From Sphingorhabdus sp. YGSMI21 (GTDB taxonomy: Bacteria; Pseudomonadota; Alphaproteobacteria; Sphingomonadales; Sphingomonadaceae), in assembly GCF_002776575.1 (NCBI RefSeq), contig NZ_CP022548.1:573001-637000 (forward strand): a stretch of DNA of 64,000 nucleotides, in the 5' to 3' direction. Positions 9,426 through 18,238 of the stretch are shown here, piece after piece; position 1 is the stretch's first letter; the number at the start of each line of letters is the position of its first letter. The notes beneath the pieces are model-generated. The model did not search any database and was not told where the DNA came from. It saw only the letters and a list, made by a program, of their open reading frames with translations. The position numbers and the translations under genes were made by a program.

Positions 9426-10718
9426 ATGAAAATAATGGCCAAAGCGATTTCACCGGTGCTGGCGCTGTTCATGGTCGCGCCGGTATATGCAGCGGCGCAG
9501 GCACCCTCTGCGCAGACCAAAGGCGCCGAAACTTTTGATGCCGGGCAAGCCTGGCAGGAGTTTGAAGACCAGTTTCGTCTGTTTTACGCTTATGCGCAGC
9601 GTAGCGACATCGATGTTGATGCCCAGCTTGCACGATCGAAGGCTCTGGCCGTGCAAGCCCCCGACCGCGACATATTTCGCAAGACCCTGCATCAGACAGC
9701 GCTAACCTTTTCCGACCCGCATTTCATAGTAGGTCCCTTCGACGAGACCGACTATTCAATCATTCCCACCGGATCGGATATCGCAACCCGCTATGCCGGC
9801 GGCCGCTTTCATGTCGCCGATGTCCGCGCCGGTTCCGCTGCGGACAAGGCCGGCATCCGCCCCGGCTGGCAAATTGTCTCGGCGGACGGAATCGCAATGA
9901 ACGTCGCTGCGATCCGGCCTTACGGGCAACTGCTGCCCGAGCCGACGGACCGGCAGAGAAATTATGGCGCGATGTTGGCAGTCAGCGGCTTGCGCAATCA
10001 GCCGCGCACTCTCGTCTTTGAGGTCGACGGGAAAAGCCGCACGATCAGCCTGCCGGCCAGCTATGATCTCGGCAAATCGATAAGCGCCGGCCCCTTGCTC
10101 GAGACGGACAGAAATGGCGATATCGGCATCATCCGCATCAACAATGCGCTGGGTAATAATGACCTGATCCCGGCTTTCGATCAGGCTGTTGCAGGCCTGT
10201 CCGACACGCGGGCGATGATCATCGACCTGCGCAACACGCCCAGCGGCGGCAATACCGAGGTGGCGCGCAGCATCATTGGTCATTTCGTGACGGACACACG
10301 ATCCTACCAGATTCACGAAATTCCCAGTCTAGAGCGGGAATTTACCGTGCCCCGCCGTTTCATCGAGCAGGTCAAGCCGCGCAACCCGCAATATCAGGGG
10401 CCGCTCGTCGTGCTCGGCGGCCGCTGGACCGGCAGCATGGGGGAAGGTCTGGTCATCGGTCTGGATGCCGCAGCCGGTGCCTATACGATTTCCTCCGACA
10501 TGGCGGACCTGCTGGGCGCCCTCTCCAATATCAATCTCGAGAAATCCGGAGCGCGCATGGATCTCGGCACGGAAACGCTGTTTCACGTCAATGGCACGCC
10601 GCGCGAGGATTATATCGCCGATATGCCGCTGGAATCGGCGGACCGGGATGCGAGCGGCAGTGACCCCGCCATGCGCAGCGCGCTGGAATATCTCGGGCGC
10701 GAATTGGACGGGTCTTGA
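9426..10718 (+). CDS. exported S41-family peptidase with PDZ domain
   Basis: A 430-residue protein with a signal peptide (about residues 1-25), a helical region, a PDZ-like domain at about 120-205 (VRAGSAADKAGIRPGWQIVS), and a C-terminal S41 core. The likely catalytic serine lies in TGSMGEG, preceded by the MIIDLRNTPSGGNT strand that is standard in C-terminal-processing proteases. It belongs to the tricorn/CtpA-like S41 group, and its substrate is unknown. A strong GAGGAGCA site precedes the ATG. The next gene follows after 55 nt but is functionally unrelated. Confidence 0.82.
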   Translation: MKIMAKAISPVLALFMVAPVYAAAQAPSAQTKGAETFDAGQAWQEFEDQFRLFYAYAQRSDIDVDAQLARSKALAVQAPDRDIFRKTLHQTALTFSDPHFIVGPFDETDYSIIPTGSDIATRYAGGRFHVADVRAGSAADKAGIRPGWQIVSADGIAMNVAAIRPYGQLLPEPTDRQRNYGAMLAVSGLRNQPRTLVFEVDGKSRTISLPASYDLGKSISAGPLLETDRNGDIGIIRINNALGNNDLIPAFDQAVAGLSDTRAMIIDLRNTPSGGNTEVARSIIGHFVTDTRSYQIHEIPSLEREFTVPRRFIEQVKPRNPQYQGPLVVLGGRWTGSMGEGLVIGLDAAAGAYTISSDMADLLGALSNINLEKSGARMDLGTETLFHVNGTPREDYIADMPLESADRDASGSDPAMRSALEYLGRELDGS

Positions 10719-10773
10719 TGCCAGAGCGCGATTCCCGCTTCCCCTGCCTTAACCAGTCGGTTAAACGCAGGAC

Positions 10774-12297
10774 ATGACATGGAAACCCGAACTTGAAGAA
10801 CTGGCCGAGCGCCAGCGGCTGGCCGAGAAAATGGGCGGCGAGGAAAAAGTCTCCCGCCAGCATGGCCGTGGCAAACTTGACGCACGGGCGCGGATTGCCG
10901 GTATTGTCGACGAGGACAGTTTCCGCGAGATCGGCAAGATTGCCGGGCGCGGCACCTATGCCGAGGACGGGACATTCGAGGATTTTGCGCCGAGCAACCT
11001 GATTTTCGGGCGTGCCAATATCGAGGGGCGCCCGGTTGTCGCCTCTGCCGATGATTTTACCGTACGCGGCGGGGCCGCCGATGCGGCGCTGCACCGGAAA
11101 TTCACCCAGTGCGAAAAAATGGCCCACACGCTGGGCATTCCGATGATCCGGATGATCGACGGCACCGGCGGCGGTGGCTCGGTCAAATCGCTGGAAGATA
11201 TGGGCTTTACCTATGTGCCTGCGGTTCCCGGCTGGGAAGATATCATCAAGAACCAGGACACGGTTCCGGTGGTGGCCCTGGCGCTCGGACCCACTGCAGG
11301 CATGGGCGCGGCACGCACCGTCGCCAGCCATTATTCGATCATGGTTAAGGGACTGTCCCAGATTTTCGCCGCCGGCCCGGCCGTGGCCGCCGCGATTGGC
11401 GATGATCTCAGCAAGGAACAGTTGGGTGGCTCCGACATCCACACCACCAATGGCGTGGTTGACGAAGAAGTCGCCAGCGAAGCCGAAGCCTTTGTCACCG
11501 CCCGCAAATTTCTGTCCTATTTGCCGAGCAATGTAAACCAGCTCGCCGCCCGGACAGAGAACTGGGACCCCATCGACCGCAGGGATGAAAGCCTGCTGTC
11601 CGCCGTGCCGCGCGAGGACAAGCAGGTCTATTCGATGCGCAAGATCATGACGTCCGTGTTTGACGAAGGCTCGGTATTCGAAATGGGCAAGCGCTGGGGC
11701 CGCGCCGCGATCACCGCTTTTGCCCGGCTCGACGGCTGGCCAGTCGCGGTGCTCGCCAATGATCCGTCTTTTCTCGGCGGTTCGTGGGAAGCCAAGTCAT
11801 CGGAAAAGGTTGAACGCTTTGCCAAGCTGGCCGAACAATTCCATCTGCCAGTCGTCCATCTGGTCGACAATCCCGGATTCATGATCGGCGGCGAAGCGGA
11901 ACGCACCGGCACTATCCGCTATGGCGTGCAGGCGATGAACGCGGTCTATAAAGCGACCGTGCCCTGGGCCAGTGTCATCGTCCGCCGCGCCTACGGCATC
12001 GCCGGCAGCGCGATGAGCAATGCCGAGAGTTTCCAGTACCGCTTTGCCTGGCCCTCGGGCGACTGGGGCTCGCTGCCGATCGCCGGGGGCCTCGAGGTCG
12101 CCTACAAAAGCGATATCGAAAGCGCCGAAGATCCGGCCGCGCGGCTGGCGGAGATCAAGGCGAAGCTCGACAAGGTCACTTCGCCCTTCCGTACCGCCGA
12201 GCAGTTCAGTGTCGAGGATATCATCGACCCGCGCGACACGCGGCCACTGCTCTGCGAATTTGCCGATCTGGCTTGGCGCAAGCTGGGAACAGGCTGA
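10774..12297 (+). CDS. acyl-CoA carboxylase carboxyltransferase (beta) subunit
   Basis: A 507-residue biotin-dependent carboxyltransferase, with an N-terminal crotonase-like half (GKLDARARIAGIVD; DGTGGGGSVKS for acyl-CoA) and a C-terminal half (NDPSFLGGSWEAKSSEKVERF, VDNPGFMIGGEAE, RRAYGIAGSAMSN). These match propionyl-/methylcrotonyl-/geranyl-CoA carboxylase beta chains, and I cannot fix the substrate. No biotin carboxylase/BCCP alpha subunit is encoded in the window, so it must pair with one encoded elsewhere. The length is typical. The ATG has only a modest AGGA site. Confidence 0.9.
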   Translation: MTWKPELEELAERQRLAEKMGGEEKVSRQHGRGKLDARARIAGIVDEDSFREIGKIAGRGTYAEDGTFEDFAPSNLIFGRANIEGRPVVASADDFTVRGGAADAALHRKFTQCEKMAHTLGIPMIRMIDGTGGGGSVKSLEDMGFTYVPAVPGWEDIIKNQDTVPVVALALGPTAGMGAARTVASHYSIMVKGLSQIFAAGPAVAAAIGDDLSKEQLGGSDIHTTNGVVDEEVASEAEAFVTARKFLSYLPSNVNQLAARTENWDPIDRRDESLLSAVPREDKQVYSMRKIMTSVFDEGSVFEMGKRWGRAAITAFARLDGWPVAVLANDPSFLGGSWEAKSSEKVERFAKLAEQFHLPVVHLVDNPGFMIGGEAERTGTIRYGVQAMNAVYKATVPWASVIVRRAYGIAGSAMSNAESFQYRFAWPSGDWGSLPIAGGLEVAYKSDIESAEDPAARLAEIKAKLDKVTSPFRTAEQFSVEDIIDPRDTRPLLCEFADLAWRKLGTG

Positions 12298-12614
12298 TCA
12301 CGGCAGCGCTTGTTCGGGATCACATCGGCGCGGTCGGGGGCGCCGAAGGACCTCAGGGGCGTTAACCCTGTCGAAAAGTTCATGGTGGCCAAGCACCATG
12401 TAAAATCGTGAATAATTACCATTTAAAATCAGATGATTGCTTCGTCTTGTGATAGCTATCACCGGGAAATGACGAAAACATCCTATCGTTTTCGGATGAT
12501 GGGATTATCATTTCATCTACCAAAACAAACGGTTCATCGCTGGTACAGCAACCAAATGGCATTTGATACGCAGTAAGCACAATAGGTTCGGCGCAACAAA
12601 GGAAGGACGAAACG
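12298..12614. other. 317-nt noncoding stretch, AT-rich in its right half
   Basis: No convincing gene. A 75-codon frame on the minus strand (12416-12643) overlaps the next gene's start and has no recognisable product. The right half is visibly poorer in GC than the neighbouring coding DNA and probably contains the promoter of the zinc-ribbon gene. AGGAAGGA near 12600 is that gene's ribosome site. Confidence 0.4.
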
Positions 12615-12875
12615 ATGTACTTATCTCCTAGATCATTCATCAATCAGCCTGTTCAACCATTGGCCGAACAGGGACAGGAGCGGGGCTATCAGCCGCTCTA
12701 TCATCTCGATATCGTCAACCGCTGCCCAGGTTGTGGCAAATCGCACTGGCATGTCGGACGGATCAGCGCCGAATGCGCCCATTGCGAAACCGCGCTCCCG
12801 CTGGCGATGGTCGCAAGCCAGCCGATGCAGCCGCGTTTTACCGAACATCTCAGCAAAACCGCGATGGTCGCCTGA
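12615..12875 (+). CDS. zinc-ribbon miniprotein, unknown function
   Basis: An 86-residue protein with two CxxC knuckles, C37-P-G-C40 and C54-A-H-C57, separated by 13 residues including KSHWHVGRIS. This is a compact zinc-ribbon pattern. A strong AGGAAGGA site precedes the ATG by about 7 nt and the cysteine spacing is ordered, so the gene looks real. I do not recognise a named family. It is convergent with the EEP nuclease gene, ending 14 nt from it. A role in RNA or protein binding is possible but not shown. Confidence 0.7.
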   Translation: MYLSPRSFINQPVQPLAEQGQERGYQPLYHLDIVNRCPGCGKSHWHVGRISAECAHCETALPLAMVASQPMQPRFTEHLSKTAMVA

Positions 12876-12889
12876 CTGCGGGTTGCGAT

Positions 12890-13981
12890 TCAGTTCGACC
12901 GCATGCGTTCCAGATAGGCGGCCGCTGCATTTGACTTGATCCGCACCCACATCGGTTTGTGGTCGGATAGCTGATATGTCCGCCAGCTGCCCTTGTAATA
13001 TTTGCCCAGCGCCGCGCCCTGCTTGTCCTTGCCGCCGGCTTTCTTCCTCAATTCCTTTTCATATTCCAGCGTATCGCCATCCCGATAGACCGATTTGAAT
13101 ATCTCGAAAATGCCCGCATTGGCCTTTTTCGGATCGTCGGTCTGCCGGTCAATGAAATTCAGCGTGTCGTCATCGGTCATGAAGGCGATCTGGTCATAAT
13201 ATTTGCTCAGGTCCAGATTGGACGGCCGGTTGAGAGCATTGGGAATCCGGAAACCGTGCCGCTTCAGCGCCGTCATGGTCTCGTGATCGGGATGGACGAT
13301 ATTGAAATCACCCAAAAGGATCAACGACCGCCCCTCCTTTTGGGCTTGCTCGGCACGATCGGCGAAATAGTCGGCGACGCGGTCGATTTCCTGAACCCTT
13401 TGCTGCAATTTGGATCCCGATGAGGAACCGTAGAAAAGGTGCACTGTACAGATATCAAACTTGAACCAGCCGGACTGGAAGGCGGTGATGAACGGGGATC
13501 GCCGGAACTGCTTGCCCTGGAATAGCTCGCCACCCTCTCCCGCCGTATCATCGGTGATTAGCATCTCGGTCGGCAAGACGATTTCGCCGGCGATATTCTG
13601 GAAGCGCACCTTGCGCTTGTCATAGAGATAGAGCAGCCGTTCGCCGCCGCTGCCCAGCTTGTGATGGGTCTTGTCCGAAGCGATGAAATCATAATCCGGG
13701 CCCAGCCGGTCCATCACCGCATGCCAGTCGTCCAGATCGACCACTTCCTGCACCGCGACGAAGTCGAAGCGCGACAATATCTCGGCGATATACATCAGGC
13801 TCTCCGGCAGCCGCCGGACCTTGCCGAAATTGCGGATATTCCAGGTCGCCAGCAACAATGTCTGCTCGCTGTCCTTGTCAGGCACTTCGCGATCGAGCTG
13901 CCCGATCAGCCGCTCGAGATTACCGACGACGCGCGGCCGATCGCTTTTCGGAATATATTTGAGATAATAATATTGCGGCAT
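12890..13981 (-). CDS. endonuclease/exonuclease/phosphatase (EEP) family protein
   Basis: A 363-residue EEP-fold metal-dependent phosphoesterase. Motifs run in order: LLLATWNIRNFGK (metal Asn), FVAVQEVVD (metal Glu), LILLGDFNIVHPD (Asp/Asn) and LSDHKPMWV (Asp-His general base). There is no signal peptide. EEP proteins cut DNA, RNA or phospholipid headgroups, and the substrate here is unknown. A linker at about 310-330 is rich in Lys (KELRKKAGGKDKQG). It is a monocistronic gene facing the zinc-ribbon gene. Confidence 0.85.
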   Translation of the reverse strand: MPQYYYLKYIPKSDRPRVVGNLERLIGQLDREVPDKDSEQTLLLATWNIRNFGKVRRLPESLMYIAEILSRFDFVAVQEVVDLDDWHAVMDRLGPDYDFIASDKTHHKLGSGGERLLYLYDKRKVRFQNIAGEIVLPTEMLITDDTAGEGGELFQGKQFRRSPFITAFQSGWFKFDICTVHLFYGSSSGSKLQQRVQEIDRVADYFADRAEQAQKEGRSLILLGDFNIVHPDHETMTALKRHGFRIPNALNRPSNLDLSKYYDQIAFMTDDDTLNFIDRQTDDPKKANAGIFEIFKSVYRDGDTLEYEKELRKKAGGKDKQGAALGKYYKGSWRTYQLSDHKPMWVRIKSNAAAAYLERMRSN

Positions 13982-14144
13982 GTGGCTTCTCCATCTTCAG
14001 GAACCAGAACATGCGACCGTTTATCTTTTGCCGGACTATAGCGGATCCGGCTGCAGTAGGACAGCCTTGATCAATCCGTGCCGTTCATCCCGAGCGTTTC
14101 GAACCGAAGGTTGCGAAATCAGCGGCCCCTCTCGACTGGATGGT

Positions 14145-14204
14145 CTTTCGACAGGCTCAAGACGAACGGCTATGATCTCCGTTCGTCTTAAGCCTGTCGA
14201 AGGG
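14145..14204. repeat. dispersed palindromic repeat, copy B (arms reversed)
   Basis: Arms at 14145-14169 and 14179-14204 form a near-perfect inverted repeat with a 9-nt centre. The arm sequence is the one in copies A and C, but here the GAACGG ends face inward, whereas in A and C they face outward. As RNA it would fold into a long stable hairpin with a 9-nt loop. It sits 60 nt beyond the haloalkane dehalogenase stop (minus strand), so it could end or protect that transcript; there is no U-tract. Confidence 0.85.
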
Positions 14205-14262
14205 CGGCTCTCGTCTAAAATCTAGGTTCGACCACCGGTGCACCACTGGGCCCCACCACGCC

Positions 14263-15171
14263 CTAAATATCACCAAACGACTTCAGCGCAGCCGGTGCGA
14301 CAATATCGCCCCATTCCTGCACGAAGTGCCCGGCCTCCTCGATCAGCAGCGGCTCGGGACAGTCCCTGATCAAGCCGTGCATCATCTTCATCACCGGCGG
14401 ACCGAGCACAGGGTCGGAGCCGCCGATCGCCATGAAGCTGGGGCCCGTCCATTCGCTGCTCCAGAAAGCCGCGGCCTGCTTGCTGACCTCGACACCTTCC
14501 ATATCCGGTTCGACCGGCACCAGAGCCGGGAATTTCCGCGCGCCGGCCTGATAGCGGTCATCCGGATAGGGCGCATTATAGGCAGCAATCTCCGCCTCAC
14601 TCATTTCCGGCGTGCCGCGCGCGATAATCTGGCCGGCATCAAAAACCGGAACGGTCAGCGCATATTGTTTCCACGCATTGAAGCCGTCGCCCGCGCCTGT
14701 CCCAAGTCCCAGCGCCGTGTTCATGATGATCAGCCGCGATAGCCGCGCCTTGAATGCTTCGTCCACCGGCAACGTCAGCCCGATCAACCCGCCCCAATCC
14801 TGCACCACCAGAGTGATATTGGTCAGGCCCAGCCGCTCGACCAACGCCAATATATGATTGCGGTGGAAGTCGAATGTATAGGCTTCCAGTTCGGTCGGCT
14901 TGTCGGAGCGCCCAAAGCCGAAGAAATCCGGGCACACCACCCGCGCACCGGTCGCAGTGAAATGCGGGATCATCTTGCGATAGAGAAAGGACCAGCTCGG
15001 CTCGCCATGCAGGCACAGGAAAGTTGTTTCCGCATCGACCGGCCCGGTATCGACCCAAGCGGCGCGCAACCCCTCATAGCCGGGCAGATCATCGGCATAA
15101 TGGACCGGAACATCGAAGTCCGGGATATCGGCAAAGCGGTCTTCAGGCGTGCGGAGGGCGGCGATGGGCAT
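14263..15171 (-). CDS. haloalkane dehalogenase, HLD-I type
   Basis: A 302-residue alpha/beta hydrolase closely patterned on DhlA-type haloalkane dehalogenases, which hydrolyse carbon-halogen bonds to alcohols. The oxyanion segment is HGEPSW (55-60). The nucleophile D125 with halide-binding W126 lies in VVQDWGGLIGLTLP, and the base H282 is in EEAGHFVQEWGD, positions near those of DhlA (D124, W125, H289). Cytoplasmic, with no signal peptide. The neighbouring Rieske oxygenase on the same strand begins 80 nt away and suggests a catabolic patch. Substrate range cannot be read from sequence. Confidence 0.9.
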   Translation of the reverse strand: MPIAALRTPEDRFADIPDFDVPVHYADDLPGYEGLRAAWVDTGPVDAETTFLCLHGEPSWSFLYRKMIPHFTATGARVVCPDFFGFGRSDKPTELEAYTFDFHRNHILALVERLGLTNITLVVQDWGGLIGLTLPVDEAFKARLSRLIIMNTALGLGTGAGDGFNAWKQYALTVPVFDAGQIIARGTPEMSEAEIAAYNAPYPDDRYQAGARKFPALVPVEPDMEGVEVSKQAAAFWSSEWTGPSFMAIGGSDPVLGPPVMKMMHGLIRDCPEPLLIEEAGHFVQEWGDIVAPAALKSFGDI

Positions 15172-15251
15172 AACGAGTCTCCTATTATCTGCTTTTATCC
15201 GGCTTAGCAGAAGTCACAAACCATAGGAACGGACCACATAGGCACCTAGGC

Positions 15252-16619
15252 TCACGCAAGATACTCATCCAGCGTCATCTGCAAGCGCCGGATCCGGGCC
15301 TCCTGATAATTGCCGAGCGACTGAGCGCCTTTCTTCGAGGCCTTGGCGCCATCTCTCTGCATCGCGAGATTGTCGGTGTCCTGATCGAGGATATCCGCAA
15401 GCACGAAGCCTTCCACGCTGGTGTAGCTGTCCTCAATCTCCAGCCTGATCGGCTTTGCGGGCGCGGGGCGCTCGCCGTTTTCGGGCAGCGGTTGCAGCAC
15501 CAGTATCTCGTGCAGGCAGTGATCCACGTCGATCGGCCGGAACCGGTAGCAGAGGCGGATGTTGATGCCGGGGAAGAAGAACATGTTGGGGAACAGGAAA
15601 TATTCAAGGCTGTCGATCATCTCGCTGGTCGAGACGCCGGACAGGTCGACATTAAACTCGCTGCCATGTTCCTGGCGCAGCATATCGGCATGGACTTTCC
15701 GGGCCGATGCCCCCTCGGGCAGGTCCTTCGGATCGCGGCCCAACTTCTCGAACAGCTTGGCCTCGCTGACCGGCTGGTTCAGATGCGGGCTGGGCACGCC
15801 GATCGCATGCATGAAGCGGCTGACATTCTTGCCGAAAATATCATATTGCGCATTGGCGTCGCCGGCGGTGTAGACAGCCTGCGAATGGGTTTCCAGCACA
15901 TGATAGGCCTCGAGAAAGGCCTCCATCGCCATTTTCCAGTTGGCCGGCAGCACCTTCTGCGTGTGCAGCGCGACATAGCGGTCGTCCATCGGCCATTGCT
16001 TGAAATGGTCTGGCAATATTTCCAGATAGTCGGCCAGCGGTGGCGCATCGTCGTCCATATTGATGAAGACAAAGCCGCCCCACAGTTCGCAGCGGATCTC
16101 GGTCAGGCCGAAATTATCCTCGTTCAGATGCGGGAAGTCCCAGCGGCAGGGGATTTCCTTGAGCGATCCGTCGAGATTGAAGGTCATGCCGTGGAAGGGG
16201 CAGCGGATATGCGAGCGCCTGGCACTGCTGCTGCCTTCGGTAGCGAATTTCATGCCGCGATGCGGACAGCTGTTCACGAACGCCCGGATCTTGCCGTCAT
16301 CGCCGTGCACGACCAGGATCGAATAGGGACCGACATCATAGACATGCTGGTTGCCGGGCGCGGGAATATGCTCCTCGCGACAGGCCCATTGCCAGGTCCG
16401 GTTCCACATCCGGTCGATTTCGCGCTCATGGACGGCGGGGTCGATATAGCGGTCGAAGCTGATATCCTCGTCGCCGAGAAATTCATATTGTTCGGTCCGC
16501 ATTGCCGGCGGCGGATTGTCGCCGTCTGCGTCCATGATATCCTGCATCGAGGGGCCCGGGCAGCGCGCCTCGCCCGGCGCGAGATTGGGATCGGACGGTT
16601 TGGTCAGGTCATAGGTCAT
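15252..16619 (-). CDS. Rieske aromatic ring-hydroxylating oxygenase, large subunit
   Basis: A 455-residue Rieske non-haem iron oxygenase alpha subunit. The [2Fe-2S] ligands are C118-P-H120 and C140-P-F-H143, and the mononuclear iron site is carried by EAFLEAYHVLETH. Such enzymes hydroxylate aromatic or related substrates with electrons from a ferredoxin and a reductase, neither of which is encoded nearby. The gene overlaps the preceding NTF2-fold gene by 11 nt, which suggests co-translation; that protein may serve as its small subunit. The substrate is unknown. Confidence 0.9.
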   Translation of the reverse strand: MTYDLTKPSDPNLAPGEARCPGPSMQDIMDADGDNPPPAMRTEQYEFLGDEDISFDRYIDPAVHEREIDRMWNRTWQWACREEHIPAPGNQHVYDVGPYSILVVHGDDGKIRAFVNSCPHRGMKFATEGSSSARRSHIRCPFHGMTFNLDGSLKEIPCRWDFPHLNEDNFGLTEIRCELWGGFVFINMDDDAPPLADYLEILPDHFKQWPMDDRYVALHTQKVLPANWKMAMEAFLEAYHVLETHSQAVYTAGDANAQYDIFGKNVSRFMHAIGVPSPHLNQPVSEAKLFEKLGRDPKDLPEGASARKVHADMLRQEHGSEFNVDLSGVSTSEMIDSLEYFLFPNMFFFPGINIRLCYRFRPIDVDHCLHEILVLQPLPENGERPAPAKPIRLEIEDSYTSVEGFVLADILDQDTDNLAMQRDGAKASKKGAQSLGNYQEARIRRLQMTLDEYLA

Positions 16620-17175
16620 GGTCGGGCTCCGGTGTGCGGGTCATGGCGATACGGTCGTAAAGCGGGTCGGCGGGCTTGCGCGCCCCGAGGATCATCGGCG
16701 AACCATCGAGGAAGGCGTCGGTGCAGGGATCGTCGCGGACCCAGTCGACCAGTTCCGACCGATAGGCGAATTTCCAGACGCCGCCGCGCTTCTCCAGCCG
16801 GTCGACATAGCGCCCGCTGATGAACAGATCGCGCGGCTCGTCCGCCTCATTGGTCAGCTTGTGATAGGCCTGATAATAGACTTCGCCAAAGGCTTCATCG
16901 CCGGACAGCTCGATCAGATGCTGGCCGAGCATATGATGGTTGCGCTCGTGCGTTTTCAGGGCGTCGATGCAGAAGTCCGCAAAGCCGTCCGGACCGCCCT
17001 CATAGATGCCGTAGCTCAGATAGGCGTCGTCCCAGAATTGCGCGCGCAGCAGGTCGCGGTCCAGCCGGTCCAGCCCGCGCATGTACAGCGCCGCCAGATC
17101 GCGGATCGCCAGATTGGCCGTCAAGGCCTCCAGTTCGGTCGCCCTAATCGCATCTCTCCTGTTCTTTTGAGGCAT
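16609..17175 (-). CDS. SnoaL/NTF2-fold protein, possible oxygenase small subunit
   Basis: A 188-residue cone-fold protein (IRDLAALYMRGLDRLDRDLLRAQFWDD, then SGRYVDRLEKRGGVWKFAYR), matching SnoaL-like polyketide-cyclase/NTF2 domains and the fold of ring-hydroxylating dioxygenase beta subunits. Its stop overlaps the Rieske gene start by 11 nt, supporting a functional pair. The start at 17175 (MPQKN) opens just before the conserved helix; the frame stays open to 17322 but would cross the divergent gene. No clear ribosome site is seen at 17175, so the start is uncertain. Confidence 0.78.
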   Translation of the reverse strand: MPQKNRRDAIRATELEALTANLAIRDLAALYMRGLDRLDRDLLRAQFWDDAYLSYGIYEGGPDGFADFCIDALKTHERNHHMLGQHLIELSGDEAFGEVYYQAYHKLTNEADEPRDLFISGRYVDRLEKRGGVWKFAYRSELVDWVRDDPCTDAFLDGSPMILGARKPADPLYDRIAMTRTPEPDHDL

Positions 17176-17230
17176 AGTAGGAGCCGGACGGATCGGGTAA
17201 ATTACTCTTATCGATAGCAGGAGGGTGACC

Positions 17231-17770
17231 ATGGCGGACGACAATCGAGCAGGCGCGCAGGAACCGGGCCGCGTGCCAGACGCAGCGGAACTGGCCGATC
17301 GCGCCGCCATCGCCGGGATCATCGCCCTGCACTGTCGCGGCGTCGACCGGGCGGATGAAGCGACGCTGAAAAGCTGCTACTGGCCCGATGCCACCACCGC
17401 TTATGGTCCGGAAGCCGTGCCTGCCCACGGATTCTGCACGGAGCTGGTGCCGGCGATCAAGGCGTTCCGCCAGACCCACCATATGGTCACCAACATTCTC
17501 TACGCCTTCGATGGCCCGCAGGCGCGCGTCGAGAGCTATCTCATCGCCTTTCACTATCTCGCCGGAGCCGATGGCGCGGACAGCGAGATGACCTATTTCG
17601 GCCGCTATCTCGACCGGTTCGAGAAGCGCGGCGATGTCTGGAAAATCAGACATCGCGAACCGGTGATGAGCTGGAGCCAGAATGCCGCCACCACCCACGA
17701 CGCCGACCACCCCGCCCTGTCGGCGCTGCGCCAGGCCGCGCGCTTCCCGGATGATATCGTCTATAAATAG
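17231..17770 (+). CDS. SnoaL/NTF2-fold protein
   Basis: A 179-residue protein with the same cone fold as its divergent neighbour: DRAAIAGIIALHCRGVDRADEATLKSCYWPDA and YFGRYLDRFEKRGDVWKIRHREP are nearly superposable on that protein's motifs, so the two look like diverged paralogues. The ATG at 17231 has AGGAGG 6 nt upstream; a GTG at 17225 lies inside that site and is unlikely. Only 55 nt separate it from the divergent start. It may be a dehydratase, isomerase or hydroxylase small subunit; unknown. Confidence 0.8.
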   Translation: MADDNRAGAQEPGRVPDAAELADRAAIAGIIALHCRGVDRADEATLKSCYWPDATTAYGPEAVPAHGFCTELVPAIKAFRQTHHMVTNILYAFDGPQARVESYLIAFHYLAGADGADSEMTYFGRYLDRFEKRGDVWKIRHREPVMSWSQNAATTHDADHPALSALRQAARFPDDIVYK

Positions 17771-18238
17771 CGCGCGGATGCGCCGGCCGGATAGCCGCGC
17801 CCCTGCCCTGCGGGAAGTTTACAGGACAGCCCGTTATTATTTTCTGCGACCTTTGCCCCGAGGCCCCGGAAAACAGCCATATTTCTCCAACAACAGCCCG
17901 GCCTAGTGTAACCTTTGCAACGCCCCGCCCCGGCGCGTCGGCCGGCGGGGACACATGTCCGGCAAAGACTCGTCACGATGCGCAGCATAAGCGCAGAGAG
18001 CCCGTGTAGGACAGCGGATCGTCCGCTGCGCCGGCGGCCCGTTGTGATATTTTTGCATCAAAAACGGACAATCTCGACTTATTGCATCGCCGATGGAACG
18101 CCGCTGCTTCTGGGCCGTTTCCTCTACTCGTCGATCTAGCGCGCCCTGTATCCGGCGCAGCATCGGCGGGAAGCCCGCAGCCATAGCGGGCAAGGCCGGA
18201 ACGATCCTGTTCCATGTTTAGTTAGTTGGAGTAAAATT
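17771..18238. other. 468-nt noncoding stretch with leader hairpins
   Basis: No gene is supported. Near its right end, just before the OmpA-like gene, two short hairpins lie in series: GCCCGC...GCGGGC (18173-18191, 7-nt loop) and GGAAC...GTTCC (18198-18213). TTGGAG at about 18226 is the ribosome site. The hairpins would fall in the 5' leader if transcription starts upstream, and might stabilise an abundant porin mRNA. Confidence 0.45.

Noticed and set aside
12416..12643. 75-codon minus-strand frame in the gap before the zinc-ribbon gene
   Set aside because: It overlaps the start of the well-supported zinc-ribbon gene, lacks a family and has no good ribosome site in the expected place.
14226..14262. 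GGTTCGACC string resembling a tRNA T-loop
   Set aside because: No acceptor stem, anticodon arm or CCA context fits around it; it is ordinary intergenic sequence.
17771..18238. Several 64-100 codon frames before the porin gene
   Set aside because: They overlap one another on both strands, lack ribosome sites and have no recognisable product.
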